A stretch of 47,693 nt of DNA from JBBIII01 sp037446575 (GTDB lineage Bacteria; Bacteroidota; Ignavibacteria; UBA10030). The notes below the pieces were generated by a model, which saw nothing but the letters and a program-made list of their open reading frames with translations, did no database searches and had not been told where the DNA came from. A program made the position numbers and the translations under genes. Shown here in pieces: positions 37,215-45,957 of the stretch. How positions within the stretch are numbered: position 1 is the stretch's first letter; each line of letters begins with the position of its first letter. The stretch spans positions 1-47,693 of the forward strand of contig JBBIII010000011.1 of NCBI GenBank assembly GCA_037446575.1, in the 5' to 3' direction.

Positions 37215-39662
37215 TCAACTCATTGAATTAGCTATGTGTAAAATATCGTTAAAAATTCCCGATGCAGTCAACTTTGCTCCGGCGCCACTGCCACGAACAA
37301 CTAATGGCTGGCGATAAAGAGTGCGAGTTGTCAGAGCTACAATATTATCATTTCCGGAGAGATGATAAAAAGGATGTGAGCTTGATATTTCTTCCAGCCC
37401 TATTTTCGCTTTTCCATCTTCATATTTTGCAATGAACATCAAAACCTTATCGCTCTTCTTCGCATCAGATATTTTTTTTGAAATGAGTTTGTTTACGCTG
37501 ATTAATGCTTTTTCAAGATTTATTTCTTCAAAAAATTCTTTCGGCAAAAAAGATTCAACTTTAATATCTGCAATTTCCATTTTGTAGCCGGCTTCGCGAA
37601 TCAGAATAAGCAACTTACGCGCTACATCTTTTCCGCTCAAATCAATCCGCGGATCCGATTCTGAATAGCCGAGTGATTTTGCTTCGAGAACAGCTTTATG
37701 AAATTCCGATCCGGCGTTCACCTTGTTGAAGATATAACTTAATGTGCCAGAAAGAACAGCTTCAATTTTTTCAACCGTATCCCCGCTATGAACAATGTTT
37801 TTTATTGAGTCTATAATAGGAAGAGCCGCTCCAACGTTAGCGCTGTATCGAAACATTGCCCCGTTTTGCGCCGCCGTGTTTCTTATTCTTTCATACAGGT
37901 CGGTCGAAAGCGTATTTGCTATTTTACTTGAAGTTATTATAGAAACACTTCCTTCGAATAATGGGATATATTGTTCTACAGTGTCTTCGCTACCCGTACA
38001 ATCAATTACAATCGAATTGGCTGCATTCAAATTTTTTACATAGTTAGTAAATTCTTGAAGATTAGTTTTAATCATACTTTCATCTAACAATTTTCGCCAT
38101 TCGGATAAATCAATACCGTTATCTTTAAAAACCATTTTTTTTCTGTTTGCAATGCCAATAACTTTAAGTATCGTTCTTAATTTATTTTGTAAAAAATCTC
38201 TTTGATCTTGTAAAAGATCAATTAACGCAGAACCAACTAAACCGGGCCCGAGTATAAATAAGTTTAATGTTTTTTGCCGGGATAAAAATAGTTGATCGTG
38301 TAGCGCATTAATTGCTTTCTTCAAATCGTTATGCGGAATAACTAATCCAAGTGTCCTTACGGATGAACCAAAGGCAAACGCTTTCGGAGTTATTCCATTT
38401 CTCCCAAGTGCGTCAAAGATTTTGCCGGTAACGCCCGGTATATTCTGAACTTGTTCACCAACAACAGCAACAACCGAAACATCTGTCTCCGATGAAATTT
38501 CAGAAATATGACCGAGGTGACGTTCTAATCGAAATTCGACTTCTAATTCTTCGCGAGCTGTTCTAATATTATCAGATGTAATTGCAAGGCATATGCTATG
38601 TTCAGACGAAGATTGCGTTATTAAAATTGCTTCGATTTGTTTTCGAGCAAGCGTAGAAAATATCCGCGAAGCAATTCCGACTGTTTGCAGAATCCCTTCG
38701 CCTCTTACTTTCAGCAAACTAACCTGCTCAATACTTGCAATCCCTTTTACAAGTGATTGCGCCGAAGGAATTTCTTTTTCTGCTATAACAGTGCCTTCAA
38801 ATTTGGGATTGAATGAGTTTCTGATACGAATCGGTATTTTTCTATTCATTGCCGGCAGCATTGTAGGCGGATGAATTACTCTTGCCCCAAAATGCGATAG
38901 CTCCATCGCTTCTTCGTACGTAAGAGATTCCAAAGAAAATGCGCTTGAAACAATTTTTGGGTCGGCTGTTAATACACCATCAACATTTGTCCATATTTCT
39001 ATTTCATTCGCTTCTAATGCGGCGCCAAGTATAGAAGCGGTATAATCCGATCCACCTCTACCTAACGTCGTTGTTTCATTATTTGGACCGCAGGCAACAA
39101 ACCCCGTAACAACTTGGATATTCTTATTATTTTTAAAATGATTTAGGATATTCCAATTTGTTAGATTAAAATTCACATTAGCGGCGCCATAATTTAAATC
39201 TGTATTAATTAATTTTCGGCTGTCAACGTAATCAGCATTCAGTCCGATTTTATTCAACAAATCTGCAATGATTTTAGTAGAAATCAGCTCGCCGTAACTC
39301 ATTACATAATCGAGTGTGCGGTTTGTAATTTCTCCTAAAATCCAAATTCCATGAACAAACTCCTGCAACTCTGCAAATGATTTTTTAATAAAATTTATAG
39401 TAGATTCAATTTCAGGAGCGGATATCAATTCTCTAACAATTGCAAGATGACGATCCTCAAGTTCATTAAGAATGTCTTTATAATTCTCACCTCGATATGC
39501 TTTTTTTGCTGTTTCAATCAATTTATCAGTTACTCCATGAATGGCCGAAACAACCACAGCAATTTCACCGCATTCTTTGTGTGAGCGAGTGATAATATCT
39601 GCGGCAGTTTTTATCAGAACTGAATCGCAAATTGATGAGCCGCCAAATTTTAGAATTTTCAT
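37215..39662 (-). CDS. thrA: bifunctional aspartokinase / homoserine dehydrogenase
   Basis: A fusion of the first and third steps from aspartate to homoserine. The kinase starts MKILKFGGSSI and has TLGRGGSDYTASILG and IWTNVDGVLTADPKIV; tandem ACT regulatory domains follow at about 300-450; the dehydrogenase begins near 460 with LFILGPGLVGSALIDLL, then VIDCTGSEDT, SSKIANTL, GAALPIIDSIKNI, LSGTLSYIFN and SESDPRIDLSGKDVARKLLIL. The 815-residue length matches E. coli ThrA/MetL. I choose ATG 39662; the upstream ATG at 39698 lies in the loop of a 10-bp hairpin. Because it sits in a SAM-controlled operon with metY and metA, a MetL-like, methionine-dedicated role is likely. The semialdehyde dehydrogenase must be encoded elsewhere. 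Confidence 0.95.
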   Translation of the reverse strand: MKILKFGGSSICDSVLIKTAADIITRSHKECGEIAVVVSAIHGVTDKLIETAKKAYRGENYKDILNELEDRHLAIVRELISAPEIESTINFIKKSFAELQEFVHGIWILGEITNRTLDYVMSYGELISTKIIADLLNKIGLNADYVDSRKLINTDLNYGAANVNFNLTNWNILNHFKNNKNIQVVTGFVACGPNNETTTLGRGGSDYTASILGAALEANEIEIWTNVDGVLTADPKIVSSAFSLESLTYEEAMELSHFGARVIHPPTMLPAMNRKIPIRIRNSFNPKFEGTVIAEKEIPSAQSLVKGIASIEQVSLLKVRGEGILQTVGIASRIFSTLARKQIEAILITQSSSEHSICLAITSDNIRTAREELEVEFRLERHLGHISEISSETDVSVVAVVGEQVQNIPGVTGKIFDALGRNGITPKAFAFGSSVRTLGLVIPHNDLKKAINALHDQLFLSRQKTLNLFILGPGLVGSALIDLLQDQRDFLQNKLRTILKVIGIANRKKMVFKDNGIDLSEWRKLLDESMIKTNLQEFTNYVKNLNAANSIVIDCTGSEDTVEQYIPLFEGSVSIITSSKIANTLSTDLYERIRNTAAQNGAMFRYSANVGAALPIIDSIKNIVHSGDTVEKIEAVLSGTLSYIFNKVNAGSEFHKAVLEAKSLGYSESDPRIDLSGKDVARKLLILIREAGYKMEIADIKVESFLPKEFFEEINLEKALISVNKLISKKISDAKKSDKVLMFIAKYEDGKAKIGLEEISSSHPFYHLSGNDNIVALTTRTLYRQPLVVRGSGAGAKLTASGIFNDILHIANSMS

Positions 39663-39686
39663 TTTTTTTATCGACTGTAATTTTAA

Positions 39687-39712
39687 TTGCCACGACATTA
39701 GGGTCGTGGCAA
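39687..39712 (-). promoter_or_regulatory. 10-bp perfect hairpin between metY and the aspartokinase gene
   Basis: TTGCCACGAC and GTCGTGGCAA pair perfectly around a 6-base loop in the 62-base gap. On the minus strand it is followed by TTAAAATT rather than a T-run, so it looks more like an mRNA-stabilising or processing hairpin, or a partial terminator, than a full terminator. Confidence 0.6.
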
Positions 39713-39724
39713 AGTATGTATTAA

Positions 39725-41023
39725 TTATAATGCTTGAAATGCCTGTTCAAAGTCAGCAATAATATCGTCAATATGTTCGATCCCGACAGAAACGCGTATC
39801 AGTTCCGGTAAAACTCCGGCTGTTTTCTGTTCACTTTCTGAAAGTTGTGAGTGAGTTGTTGACGCAGGATGAATAACAAGCGTCTTTGCATCGCCGACAT
39901 TGGCAAGCAGACTTGCAAGTTTCAACTTGTTAATTAATTTCTTACCTGCCTCTGCTCCGCCTTTTATTCCGAATGCAACTATGCCGCCATAATGTTCTGC
40001 GCGTAAATATTTTTTTGCATTATTATGCGCCGGGTGTTCTTCAAGTCCGGGATACCACACCCAGCTTACGTGAGACGATTTTTTTAGCCAGCGCGCAAAT
40101 GATAGCGAATTTTGGCAATGACGCTCCGCTCTTAATGAAAGCGTTTCCAACCCTTGCAGAAACAAAAAAGCATTGAACGGAGAGAGCGCCGCACCAATAT
40201 CTCGAAGCTGTTCAACTCTCGCACGAATTATGAAAGCAATATTACCAAATTGACTTTGCGCTCCGAAAACATCCCAGAATTTCAACCCATGATAACCTGG
40301 ACTTGGCTCGGTGAAGATTGGGAAGCGACCATTATTCCATAGAAATTTACCAGCGTCAATTATCACACCGCCTATTGAAGTGCCGTGACCGCCAATCCAT
40401 TTTGTTGCAGAATTGACTATGATGTCAGCCCCATGCTCAATCGGTCTGCAAATAAAACCTCCCATTCCGAAAGTATTATCTACAATAAGTGGAATTCCAA
40501 AATCGTGCGCAACTTTTGCTAAACCTGCTAAGTCTGGCACATCTAATCCAGGATTTCCGATTGTTTCCACATAAAGCGCTTTAGTTTTTTCATTTAATGC
40601 TTTCTTGAAATCTGCCGGGTCGTTGCTATCTACAAAAATTACATCAATTCCGAGTCGCTTAAAAGTTACCTTGAATTGATTATACGTGCCGCCATAGAGT
40701 CGGCTAGAAGATACAATATTTTCTCCTGCTTGAAGAATGGTTGTCAGTGCAAGGAACTGCGCGGCGTGGCCAGATGAAGTTGCAAGCGCCGCTACTCCGC
40801 CTTCGAGTGCGGCAATACGCTCCTCGAAAACAGCAACAGTCGGATTCATAATTCTGCTGTAAATATTTCCAAATTCTTGCAAACCAAATAAACGAGCCGC
40901 ATGATCGGCATCATCAAATACGTATGATGTGGTTTGGTAAATAGGAACGGCGCGCGATTTTGTTGTTGCTTCGACCTGCTGGCCGGCGTGAAGTTGAAGT
41001 GTTTCGAAATGTTGTTTTGCCAT
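39725..41023 (-). CDS. metY: O-acetylhomoserine sulfhydrylase (aminocarboxypropyltransferase)
   Basis: PLP enzyme of the Cys/Met metabolism family that makes homocysteine from O-acetylhomoserine and sulfide. The 432-residue length and N-terminus (FETLQLHAGQ) are typical for MetY rather than the shorter MetB/MetC. Visible motifs include YSRIMNPT, ALEGGVAALATSSGHAAQ, VDNTFGMGG and the PLP lysine Lys208 in NSATKWIGGHGTSIGG, with the C-terminal LVIHPASTTHSQL. GGAG stands six bases before the ATG. It is the first gene after a SAM-I riboswitch and terminator, so it should be expressed when SAM is scarce. Confidence 0.97.
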   Translation of the reverse strand: MAKQHFETLQLHAGQQVEATTKSRAVPIYQTTSYVFDDADHAARLFGLQEFGNIYSRIMNPTVAVFEERIAALEGGVAALATSSGHAAQFLALTTILQAGENIVSSSRLYGGTYNQFKVTFKRLGIDVIFVDSNDPADFKKALNEKTKALYVETIGNPGLDVPDLAGLAKVAHDFGIPLIVDNTFGMGGFICRPIEHGADIIVNSATKWIGGHGTSIGGVIIDAGKFLWNNGRFPIFTEPSPGYHGLKFWDVFGAQSQFGNIAFIIRARVEQLRDIGAALSPFNAFLFLQGLETLSLRAERHCQNSLSFARWLKKSSHVSWVWYPGLEEHPAHNNAKKYLRAEHYGGIVAFGIKGGAEAGKKLINKLKLASLLANVGDAKTLVIHPASTTHSQLSESEQKTAGVLPELIRVSVGIEHIDDIIADFEQAFQAL

Positions 41024-41070
41024 AAGATGCTCCTTTTAATTATAAGTTATTTGTTTAACTCTATAAAACG

Positions 41071-41106
41071 AAAAAGCCTCGTCGGGAAGATTTCCTGAAG
41101 AGGCTT
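41071..41106 (-). terminator. SAM-riboswitch expression-platform terminator
   Basis: On the minus strand AAGCCTC pairs with GAGGCTT, with an inner GGAA/TTCC stem, and runs into TTTTT. The CTCTT in its 5' arm is complementary to the AAGAG of the aptamer's P1 3' strand, so P1 formation and terminator formation are linked in the standard SAM-I way. Confidence 0.85.
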
Positions 41107-41117
41107 GTGAGCATCTT

Positions 41118-41239
41118 CTCTTATCTATCCCTCGACGACGTAAGTGTCGCGGGCAGGATTTAGCACCAGCATTCTATTATTATAGAACCGGTTGCTAAGG
41201 TTTCACAGGGCCTGTTCCCTTCACCTTTCTTTATAAGAG
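41118..41239 (-). promoter_or_regulatory. SAM-I (S-box) riboswitch aptamer
   Basis: Read on the minus strand, P1 is formed by CTCTTAT (41239-41233) and ATAAGAG (41124-41118). Between them are the conserved S-box elements: GGTGAAGGGAACAGGCCC, TGTGAAACCTTAGCAACC and GGTGCTAAATCCTGC. These match the SAM-I consensus with the kink-turn side, P2/P3 and the GCAACC and CTAAATCC elements in the right order and spacing. It controls metY, the aspartokinase/homoserine dehydrogenase and metA: SAM binding should stabilise P1 and allow the downstream terminator. Confidence 0.96.
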
Positions 41240-41251
41240 GCATATTTTCGG

Positions 41252-41257
41252 ATTATA
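41252..41257 (-). promoter_or_regulatory. -10 element of the methionine operon
   Basis: TATAAT on the minus strand, about seven bases before an inferred start near 41245, which is six bases before riboswitch P1. There is no good -35 hexamer at 16-18 bases; instead a palindrome occupies that region. Confidence 0.5.
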
Positions 41258-41273
41258 TCGTTTTATTAATCCG

Positions 41274-41298
41274 TGCGATAGCCATCTTGATTATCGCA
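41274..41298. promoter_or_regulatory. palindrome over the -35 region of the met promoter
   Basis: TGCGATA (41274-41280) and TATCGCA (41292-41298) are perfect 7-bp inverted arms with an 11-base spacer. The site is between the divergent met operon and aldo/keto reductase genes, in a place suited to an activator or repressor. No regulator is identified. Confidence 0.4.
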
Positions 41299-41380
41299 TT
41301 CACAATATACAACGCCAGAGACCATTTGTCAAGTTCCCGAAAAAATTTTTCTTTATATGGCATATCATAGACATTTTAGT

Positions 41381-41386
41381 TATAAT
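41381..41386 (+). promoter_or_regulatory. candidate -10 of the aldo/keto reductase gene
   Basis: TATAAT 46 bases before the chosen ATG, preceded by TAGT; no convincing -35 hexamer is seen. Confidence 0.35.
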
Positions 41387-41426
41387 CCTTTTAAAAGCAA
41401 CAAATGATATGATGGAGAAAATAGTT

Positions 41427-42626
41427 ATGCAAAAATTAGAATTAAATCGGCGAAATTTTATTCGCACAACTCTTATCGGAGGTGCTGGGCTGTTAACTGC
41501 CTCTTCATCATTTGCAAATGACGAAGAGAAATTGAAAAGTCGACCGATAATAAAACGTAAATTAGGTAAAACCGGACTCGAATTGCCTATTGTTAGTTTT
41601 GGTGTTATGCGAGTTGATAGTCCGGCACTTATTCATGCCGCACTAAAAGAAGGTATTATTCATTTCGATACCGCACACGGATATCAGCGGGGTAAAAACG
41701 AAGAACTACTTGGTGAAATTTTAAAAGACTTACCGCGCAATAGTTTCATAATAGCTACAAAAGTACAACCTGAAGAACATGACCGAACAACCGGAAAATT
41801 AGGTGCTGCATCTACAAGCAAAGCTTTTTTAGAAAAACTCGATATCAGCCTTAAAAGACTGAATTTAGATTGTGTTGATATACTTTACGTGCATGCACTT
41901 TCGACTCGTGACGCAGTTTTATTTCCTGAAATGTTAGAAGCAGTAACTCAAGCAAAAAAAACAGGAAAAGCGAAATTTGTCGGAGTATCGACACACAGAA
42001 ATGAACCGGAAGTAATTCAAGCGGTAATTGATAGTAATATTTATGACGTGGTTTTGACAGCAATAAATTATAAGCAAGCGCATTTGGCTGAAGTCAAAAA
42101 AGCTATCGCCGCGGCTGCGAAGGCAGGTATCGGTGTTATAGCAATGAAGACAATGGCAGGCGCATTTCATGATAAAGAACGCACGCAACCTATTAATTGC
42201 AAAGCGGCATTAAAATTTGTAATGCAAGATGAAAATATCACAACCTCGATTCCCGGTATTATTAATTTCGATCAACTTACAGAGAACGCAAGCGTAAATC
42301 GTGATTTGACACTCACAACAAAAGAGCAAGCAGACCTTATCATTGATAAATCACAGGGCAGTTTATATTGTCAACAATGCAATCAGTGCGTCCCTAATTG
42401 TCGAAAAGACTTGCCGATACCCGAATTAATGCGTGCATATATGTACACATACGGCTACCGTGATGTCCTTAATGCGCAAGAATTGATTGCAAATTTAGAA
42501 TTGCCGGATAATCCTTGCGAGATTTGTAATAATTGTAAAGTCGAATGCACACAGAATTTTCAAGTAAGAAACCGAATAGCCGATGTAACCCGAATAAAAA
42601 ACGTACCCGAAGAATTTTTAATATAG
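41427..42626 (+). CDS. Tat-exported aldo/keto reductase with two C-terminal [4Fe-4S] motifs
   Basis: A 399-residue protein. The N-terminus has a twin-arginine signal (NRRNFIRTTLIGGAGLL), so it should be exported folded. The AKR barrel has the full catalytic tetrad: Asp81 and Tyr86 (FDTAHGYQ), Lys112 (ATKV) and His156 (LYVHAL). The C-terminus adds two CX2CX2CX3C motifs, Cys315-318-321-325 and Cys364-367-370-374, as in ferredoxin-like domains. This architecture fits the AKR/4Fe-4S oxidoreductase group. I chose ATG 41427 because GGAG lies nine bases upstream; ATGs at 41409/41412 would place that site within the coding region. The next gene starts nine bases after the stop. Substrate unknown. Confidence 0.9.
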   Translation: MQKLELNRRNFIRTTLIGGAGLLTASSSFANDEEKLKSRPIIKRKLGKTGLELPIVSFGVMRVDSPALIHAALKEGIIHFDTAHGYQRGKNEELLGEILKDLPRNSFIIATKVQPEEHDRTTGKLGAASTSKAFLEKLDISLKRLNLDCVDILYVHALSTRDAVLFPEMLEAVTQAKKTGKAKFVGVSTHRNEPEVIQAVIDSNIYDVVLTAINYKQAHLAEVKKAIAAAAKAGIGVIAMKTMAGAFHDKERTQPINCKAALKFVMQDENITTSIPGIINFDQLTENASVNRDLTLTTKEQADLIIDKSQGSLYCQQCNQCVPNCRKDLPIPELMRAYMYTYGYRDVLNAQELIANLELPDNPCEICNNCKVECTQNFQVRNRIADVTRIKNVPEEFLI

Positions 42627-42634
42627 GGATAGTA

Positions 42635-43483
42635 ATGAAATCATCGAAATTATTTTTGTTACTTTTATTATTACAGCTTTCGGTTATTGCCAAGAATAAA
42701 TCGGAATCGCCTTTTCCTTTAATTAATAATTGGAATTTAACAGTTGATGAAATAGTGTACGAGCCGAATAATTTGTGGGATGCTATTAACGGAGCCGCCG
42801 ACTTATACTTGGAATACAATTTTATCAACCTCCACATAGGAACTTACATTAACGCTGATAAGATCGAAATAAAGGCAGAGCTGTATCGCCATAAAACCGA
42901 AGTTGACGCATTCGGAATATATTCTCAGGAAAGAGATCCCGGATATAATTTCATCAAGATTGGCGCACAGGGTTATTTACAAGAAGGTGTATTAAATTTT
43001 CTAACCGGCTCGTATTATGTTAAATTATCTGCATATCAAACTAATAACATAACGCAAACGGCGTTACAGAAAATTGCGGTGGAAATTGATAAGCATCTGA
43101 ATCAAACTCGGCAACTGCCGAAAATTCTACAATACTTTCCTTCTGGTGAGAAACAATTAAATTCTGAACAATATATTGCCAAGAATTTTTTAGGATATAA
43201 TTTTTTCAATAATGCATATACAGCAAGCTATAGAAAGGAGCAACCATTCAAAGTATTCATTATTGAGACAAAGAACGAAAAAGAAGCAAAGGCGGCATTG
43301 GCAAGTTTTATAAAAGAACAAAACGAGATTGTTGGTGATAAAACGTACGAAGTTACTGAGCCAAATACTGGGATAATAGCAATAAGATTGTTCAAACACT
43401 TTATATGCGGTATTCTCAACTGCAAGTCCAGCGATTTGAGAAATAAATATTTAGAACAAACTATTGTTAATATACAAAAATAA
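42635..43483 (+). CDS. secreted DUF6599-like protein
   Basis: A 282-residue protein with a lipoprotein-like or plain signal peptide (KLFLLLLLLQLSVIAKN). The LWDAINGAADLYLEYNF motif, followed by AELYRHKTEVDAFGIYSQERDPGY, is what I recall from DUF6599 proteins, which have no known activity. The ATG 42635 has AGGGAT eight bases upstream; a longer in-frame start at 42545 would overlap the reductase and bury the signal peptide. It probably acts in the periplasm with the Tat-exported reductase, based only on the tight spacing. Confidence 0.78.
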   Translation: MKSSKLFLLLLLLQLSVIAKNKSESPFPLINNWNLTVDEIVYEPNNLWDAINGAADLYLEYNFINLHIGTYINADKIEIKAELYRHKTEVDAFGIYSQERDPGYNFIKIGAQGYLQEGVLNFLTGSYYVKLSAYQTNNITQTALQKIAVEIDKHLNQTRQLPKILQYFPSGEKQLNSEQYIAKNFLGYNFFNNAYTASYRKEQPFKVFIIETKNEKEAKAALASFIKEQNEIVGDKTYEVTEPNTGIIAIRLFKHFICGILNCKSSDLRNKYLEQTIVNIQK

Positions 43484-43583
43484 CTTGCAACGATTTCCTT
43501 GTGCTTGTGTTACGAAGGATTGCGTGCTAATATCTTTGTGAAGTCTCTAAAAGATATACTTAAAACGAGCTGAAGGCAGTAAA

Positions 43584-44363
43584 ATGAAGTTTTCTGACTC
43601 TCACCCAGAATTTCAGTCAAATACCACCAAAAACTATATTACAGATCAACTGCACGACGAACTAAAGAAATTTATTCTCGACTATGCAGATACCACAAAA
43701 CGACTTACAGTTGTATGCATAGATTTAGCCGAACGATTATCTATAGAACCTATCAGAGCTACGCTTGATTGGACTTTGAGACAAGCATACTTTGAAGACC
43801 TATTTACACAACTACGTAAGAAATCGTTTACATGTTTAATGGATTTCTTAGGAGACTTTGCCGAATTATATTTCGACACTAATGCGCGTCAAAAACTAAA
43901 TTCCTTGCTAATAAAACAAAATTTTAAATATGTCCTTACAATTGACATGCTAAAAGGACCTATTTGGGAATCAATACAATCCAACCAAATTCAAAAATCA
44001 ATAAGCGTAACCCATCATTCTGCCGAAAAAGTTGTTGATTCAATAGAGCGAAATTTACTTCTGATACAAAAAGCGCTTAATAAGGAAAATTTTCTGTTAG
44101 AGGTGAAGAACATTTTCCAAAACATAGAGCAAGAAATATTATCCTATACCGGAACTTCATCAATAGAAGACGCCTTCAACTTAATGAACAACACAGCAGA
44201 ATGGGGCGGGGCTGATATCATAAAAGAAGGTCAACACACTTACAGCTATCTCAAAAACATTCTTAACGATCAGTTCCTAATTCCTGATAATTTCGATTTG
44301 TTATATTGGATAGAAAAACTTGAACTTTTCAGGAGTTATTTAGCGCTGAAGATTCACAATTAA
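43584..44363 (+). CDS. unrecognised 259-residue protein
   Basis: I do not recognise this family. The protein is mainly helical and charged, without a signal peptide or membrane helix, so it is likely cytoplasmic. Notable stretches are ADTTKRLTVVCIDLAERL, a LTIDMLKGPIWESIQ segment, a coiled-coil-like region near residues 145-185 and NTAEWGGADIIKEG. No catalytic motif stands out. GAAGG lies eight bases before the ATG, and codon use looks like the neighbours', so it is probably real. It is convergent with the SGNH gene; the 137-base gap between stops holds nothing I can name. Confidence 0.7.
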   Translation: MKFSDSHPEFQSNTTKNYITDQLHDELKKFILDYADTTKRLTVVCIDLAERLSIEPIRATLDWTLRQAYFEDLFTQLRKKSFTCLMDFLGDFAELYFDTNARQKLNSLLIKQNFKYVLTIDMLKGPIWESIQSNQIQKSISVTHHSAEKVVDSIERNLLLIQKALNKENFLLEVKNIFQNIEQEILSYTGTSSIEDAFNLMNNTAEWGGADIIKEGQHTYSYLKNILNDQFLIPDNFDLLYWIEKLELFRSYLALKIHN

Positions 44364-44500
44364 GCAAGCAACATATTTATTCTAATTTGATACAGTTGAT
44401 TGAATTTCGTTTGCGAAAGTATAACGAAGATTTTATCATGCAATGAAGCGCATTCAATTACACGATGAAATAACCGCTTATCGACTACGCGTAAGAGAAA

Positions 44501-45733
44501 TCACTTCTTTATAAATAAATTCAGATCAATTGATTCAGCTATCATTCGATGACCTGTTTCGTTTGGGTGTAAATGATCTCCGGTGTCAGCATCGGGATGC
44601 AGACTTAATGTATCCGCCGGATTACGAAGAGCAAAATCAAAATCAATAAAGCCGTCAAAATATCCGCTCTTCCGAATCCATTCATTAACTAACTGCCTTT
44701 CTGTCTCACGAGTTGCTGAATAATATGATGATCCCTTCATTGGTAACAGTGTCGCTCCGTACACAATAATACCGCTTGCACGCGCTTTGTTTATCATTTG
44801 TTTGTATGCATCAATTAAATTATTGCTAATGCCTACGCCTCCGTTACCGATATCATTTATTCCCTCAAAAATTATCAGCCACTTAACTCCATTCTGGTTA
44901 AGAACATCGCGCTCAAATCGGCTAAGAGCAGATGGACCTAAGCATGTACTTAATACGCAATTACCGCCGATTCCAGAATTTAGCACTGCAACATTTCGGG
45001 TAGCCGGATTTGCCTGAAGGTGGCGCGCAAGTTCATCAGGCCAGCGATTTTGTTTATTTGTGCCCGAACCTCGTCCATCTGTTATTGAATTTCCTAACAT
45101 CGCAACAGCATAAGTAGTCTCGGGAGCTAACACTTCAATTGTGTTAATTATATACCACCGATCTATCATAACAGCACCTTCAATATTTCCCCTTACAACT
45201 TGATTACCAGTAAGTATATAAGAAGTAGTTCTTGAACCAGGATGACCGGTAATATCTGGCGACGTAGCGCCAAAGTAAATCGTAATGGCTACATCAGTCA
45301 ACGGCTGTAATGAAAATTTAAATGCATCGGAAGTAACTGCGGTTCCCGCCTCCATTGTTATATTCGGTTTTCCATTGAAGAATATTGGAGTGTTAGTTGT
45401 TGTATCAATTATACCGCTTCCCTTTGAAACTGCTATCTGAATTGAATTTATTGTTACTGGATTTTTACTAAATTCGTTAGTAAAACGCATTCGCAAAGTA
45501 TTCCCGCCTATTGAAACACGAACTATTTGCCGGAGTGTGTTGTTGCTTAACCCGGGCGGCGGGGGATTATTGTGTGTTTCAACAAGTTGTGGAGCTGTAC
45601 TCCAAGTTCCGACCCATTTCAGAGCGCTTTTACTATTATCACTTTGGGATTTTTGTGCGTATGAGGTTATAAAAAAAATTATAGATAGCATATAAACACA
45701 AAAAACCACAGTTGAAGTATTTTTAGTGATCAT
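44501..45733 (-). CDS. secreted SGNH/GDSL-type hydrolase
   Basis: A 410-residue exported esterase. The signal peptide covers about residues 1-26 (FCVYMLSIIFFITSYAQ). Residues ~38-200 form the N-terminal beta domain often found before the SGNH fold in this branch (GTWSTAPQ, RQIVRVSIGGNTLRMRFTNEF). The hydrolase domain has block I LGNSITDG (nucleophile Ser216, with Asn in place of the usual Asp of GDS), block II GIGGN, block III GINDIG and block V DHLHPN (Asp386, His389). Relatives deacetylate or de-esterify plant or bacterial polysaccharides, but the substrate is unknown. AGAGGATG precedes the ATG by about eight bases. Confidence 0.9.
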   Translation of the reverse strand: MITKNTSTVVFCVYMLSIIFFITSYAQKSQSDNSKSALKWVGTWSTAPQLVETHNNPPPPGLSNNTLRQIVRVSIGGNTLRMRFTNEFSKNPVTINSIQIAVSKGSGIIDTTTNTPIFFNGKPNITMEAGTAVTSDAFKFSLQPLTDVAITIYFGATSPDITGHPGSRTTSYILTGNQVVRGNIEGAVMIDRWYIINTIEVLAPETTYAVAMLGNSITDGRGSGTNKQNRWPDELARHLQANPATRNVAVLNSGIGGNCVLSTCLGPSALSRFERDVLNQNGVKWLIIFEGINDIGNGGVGISNNLIDAYKQMINKARASGIIVYGATLLPMKGSSYYSATRETERQLVNEWIRKSGYFDGFIDFDFALRNPADTLSLHPDADTGDHLHPNETGHRMIAESIDLNLFIKK

Positions 45734-45889
45734 TTTTTCATCCTCTTGTAATTCTTAAATACCAAGGCGATGTAATATATGAAGTTTAATTCTACTTTGC
45801 CATACGATAGTTAAGTACATTTTGTGTTTAACATCGCATTAATTATCTTGTAATGAGTTCCTCTAAATAACAAAAAAGCCAACCCATCA

Positions 45890-45957
45890 AGATTTTAGAT
45901 TTATAGATTGAAGATTGTGGATTGTTGATTTGTAGATTGAAAATTGGAGATTTATAT
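45890..45957. repeat. degenerate GATT-rich low-complexity repeat
   Basis: Repeated GATT/GATTG words (for example AGATTGAAGATTGTGGATTG) spaced by 7-9 bases on the plus strand. It is not a CRISPR or a perfect tandem repeat. Confidence 0.6.

Noticed and set aside
39662..39698. Upstream ATG for the aspartokinase gene
   Set aside because: It lies in the loop of a perfect hairpin and adds residues before the conserved KILKFGGSS start.
41118..41239. T-box or tRNA-like element upstream of metY
   Set aside because: The S-box core (GCAACC, CTAAATCC and P1) is specific for SAM-I; no T-box motif is present.
45095..45115. Loss of activity in the SGNH hydrolase because block I reads GNS instead of GDS
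   Set aside because: The Asp of GDS is not part of the catalytic triad; Ser216, Asp386 and His389 and the other oxyanion residues are present.
45890..45957. CRISPR array
   Set aside because: The GATT-rich words are too short, irregular and without unique spacers, and no cas gene is present.
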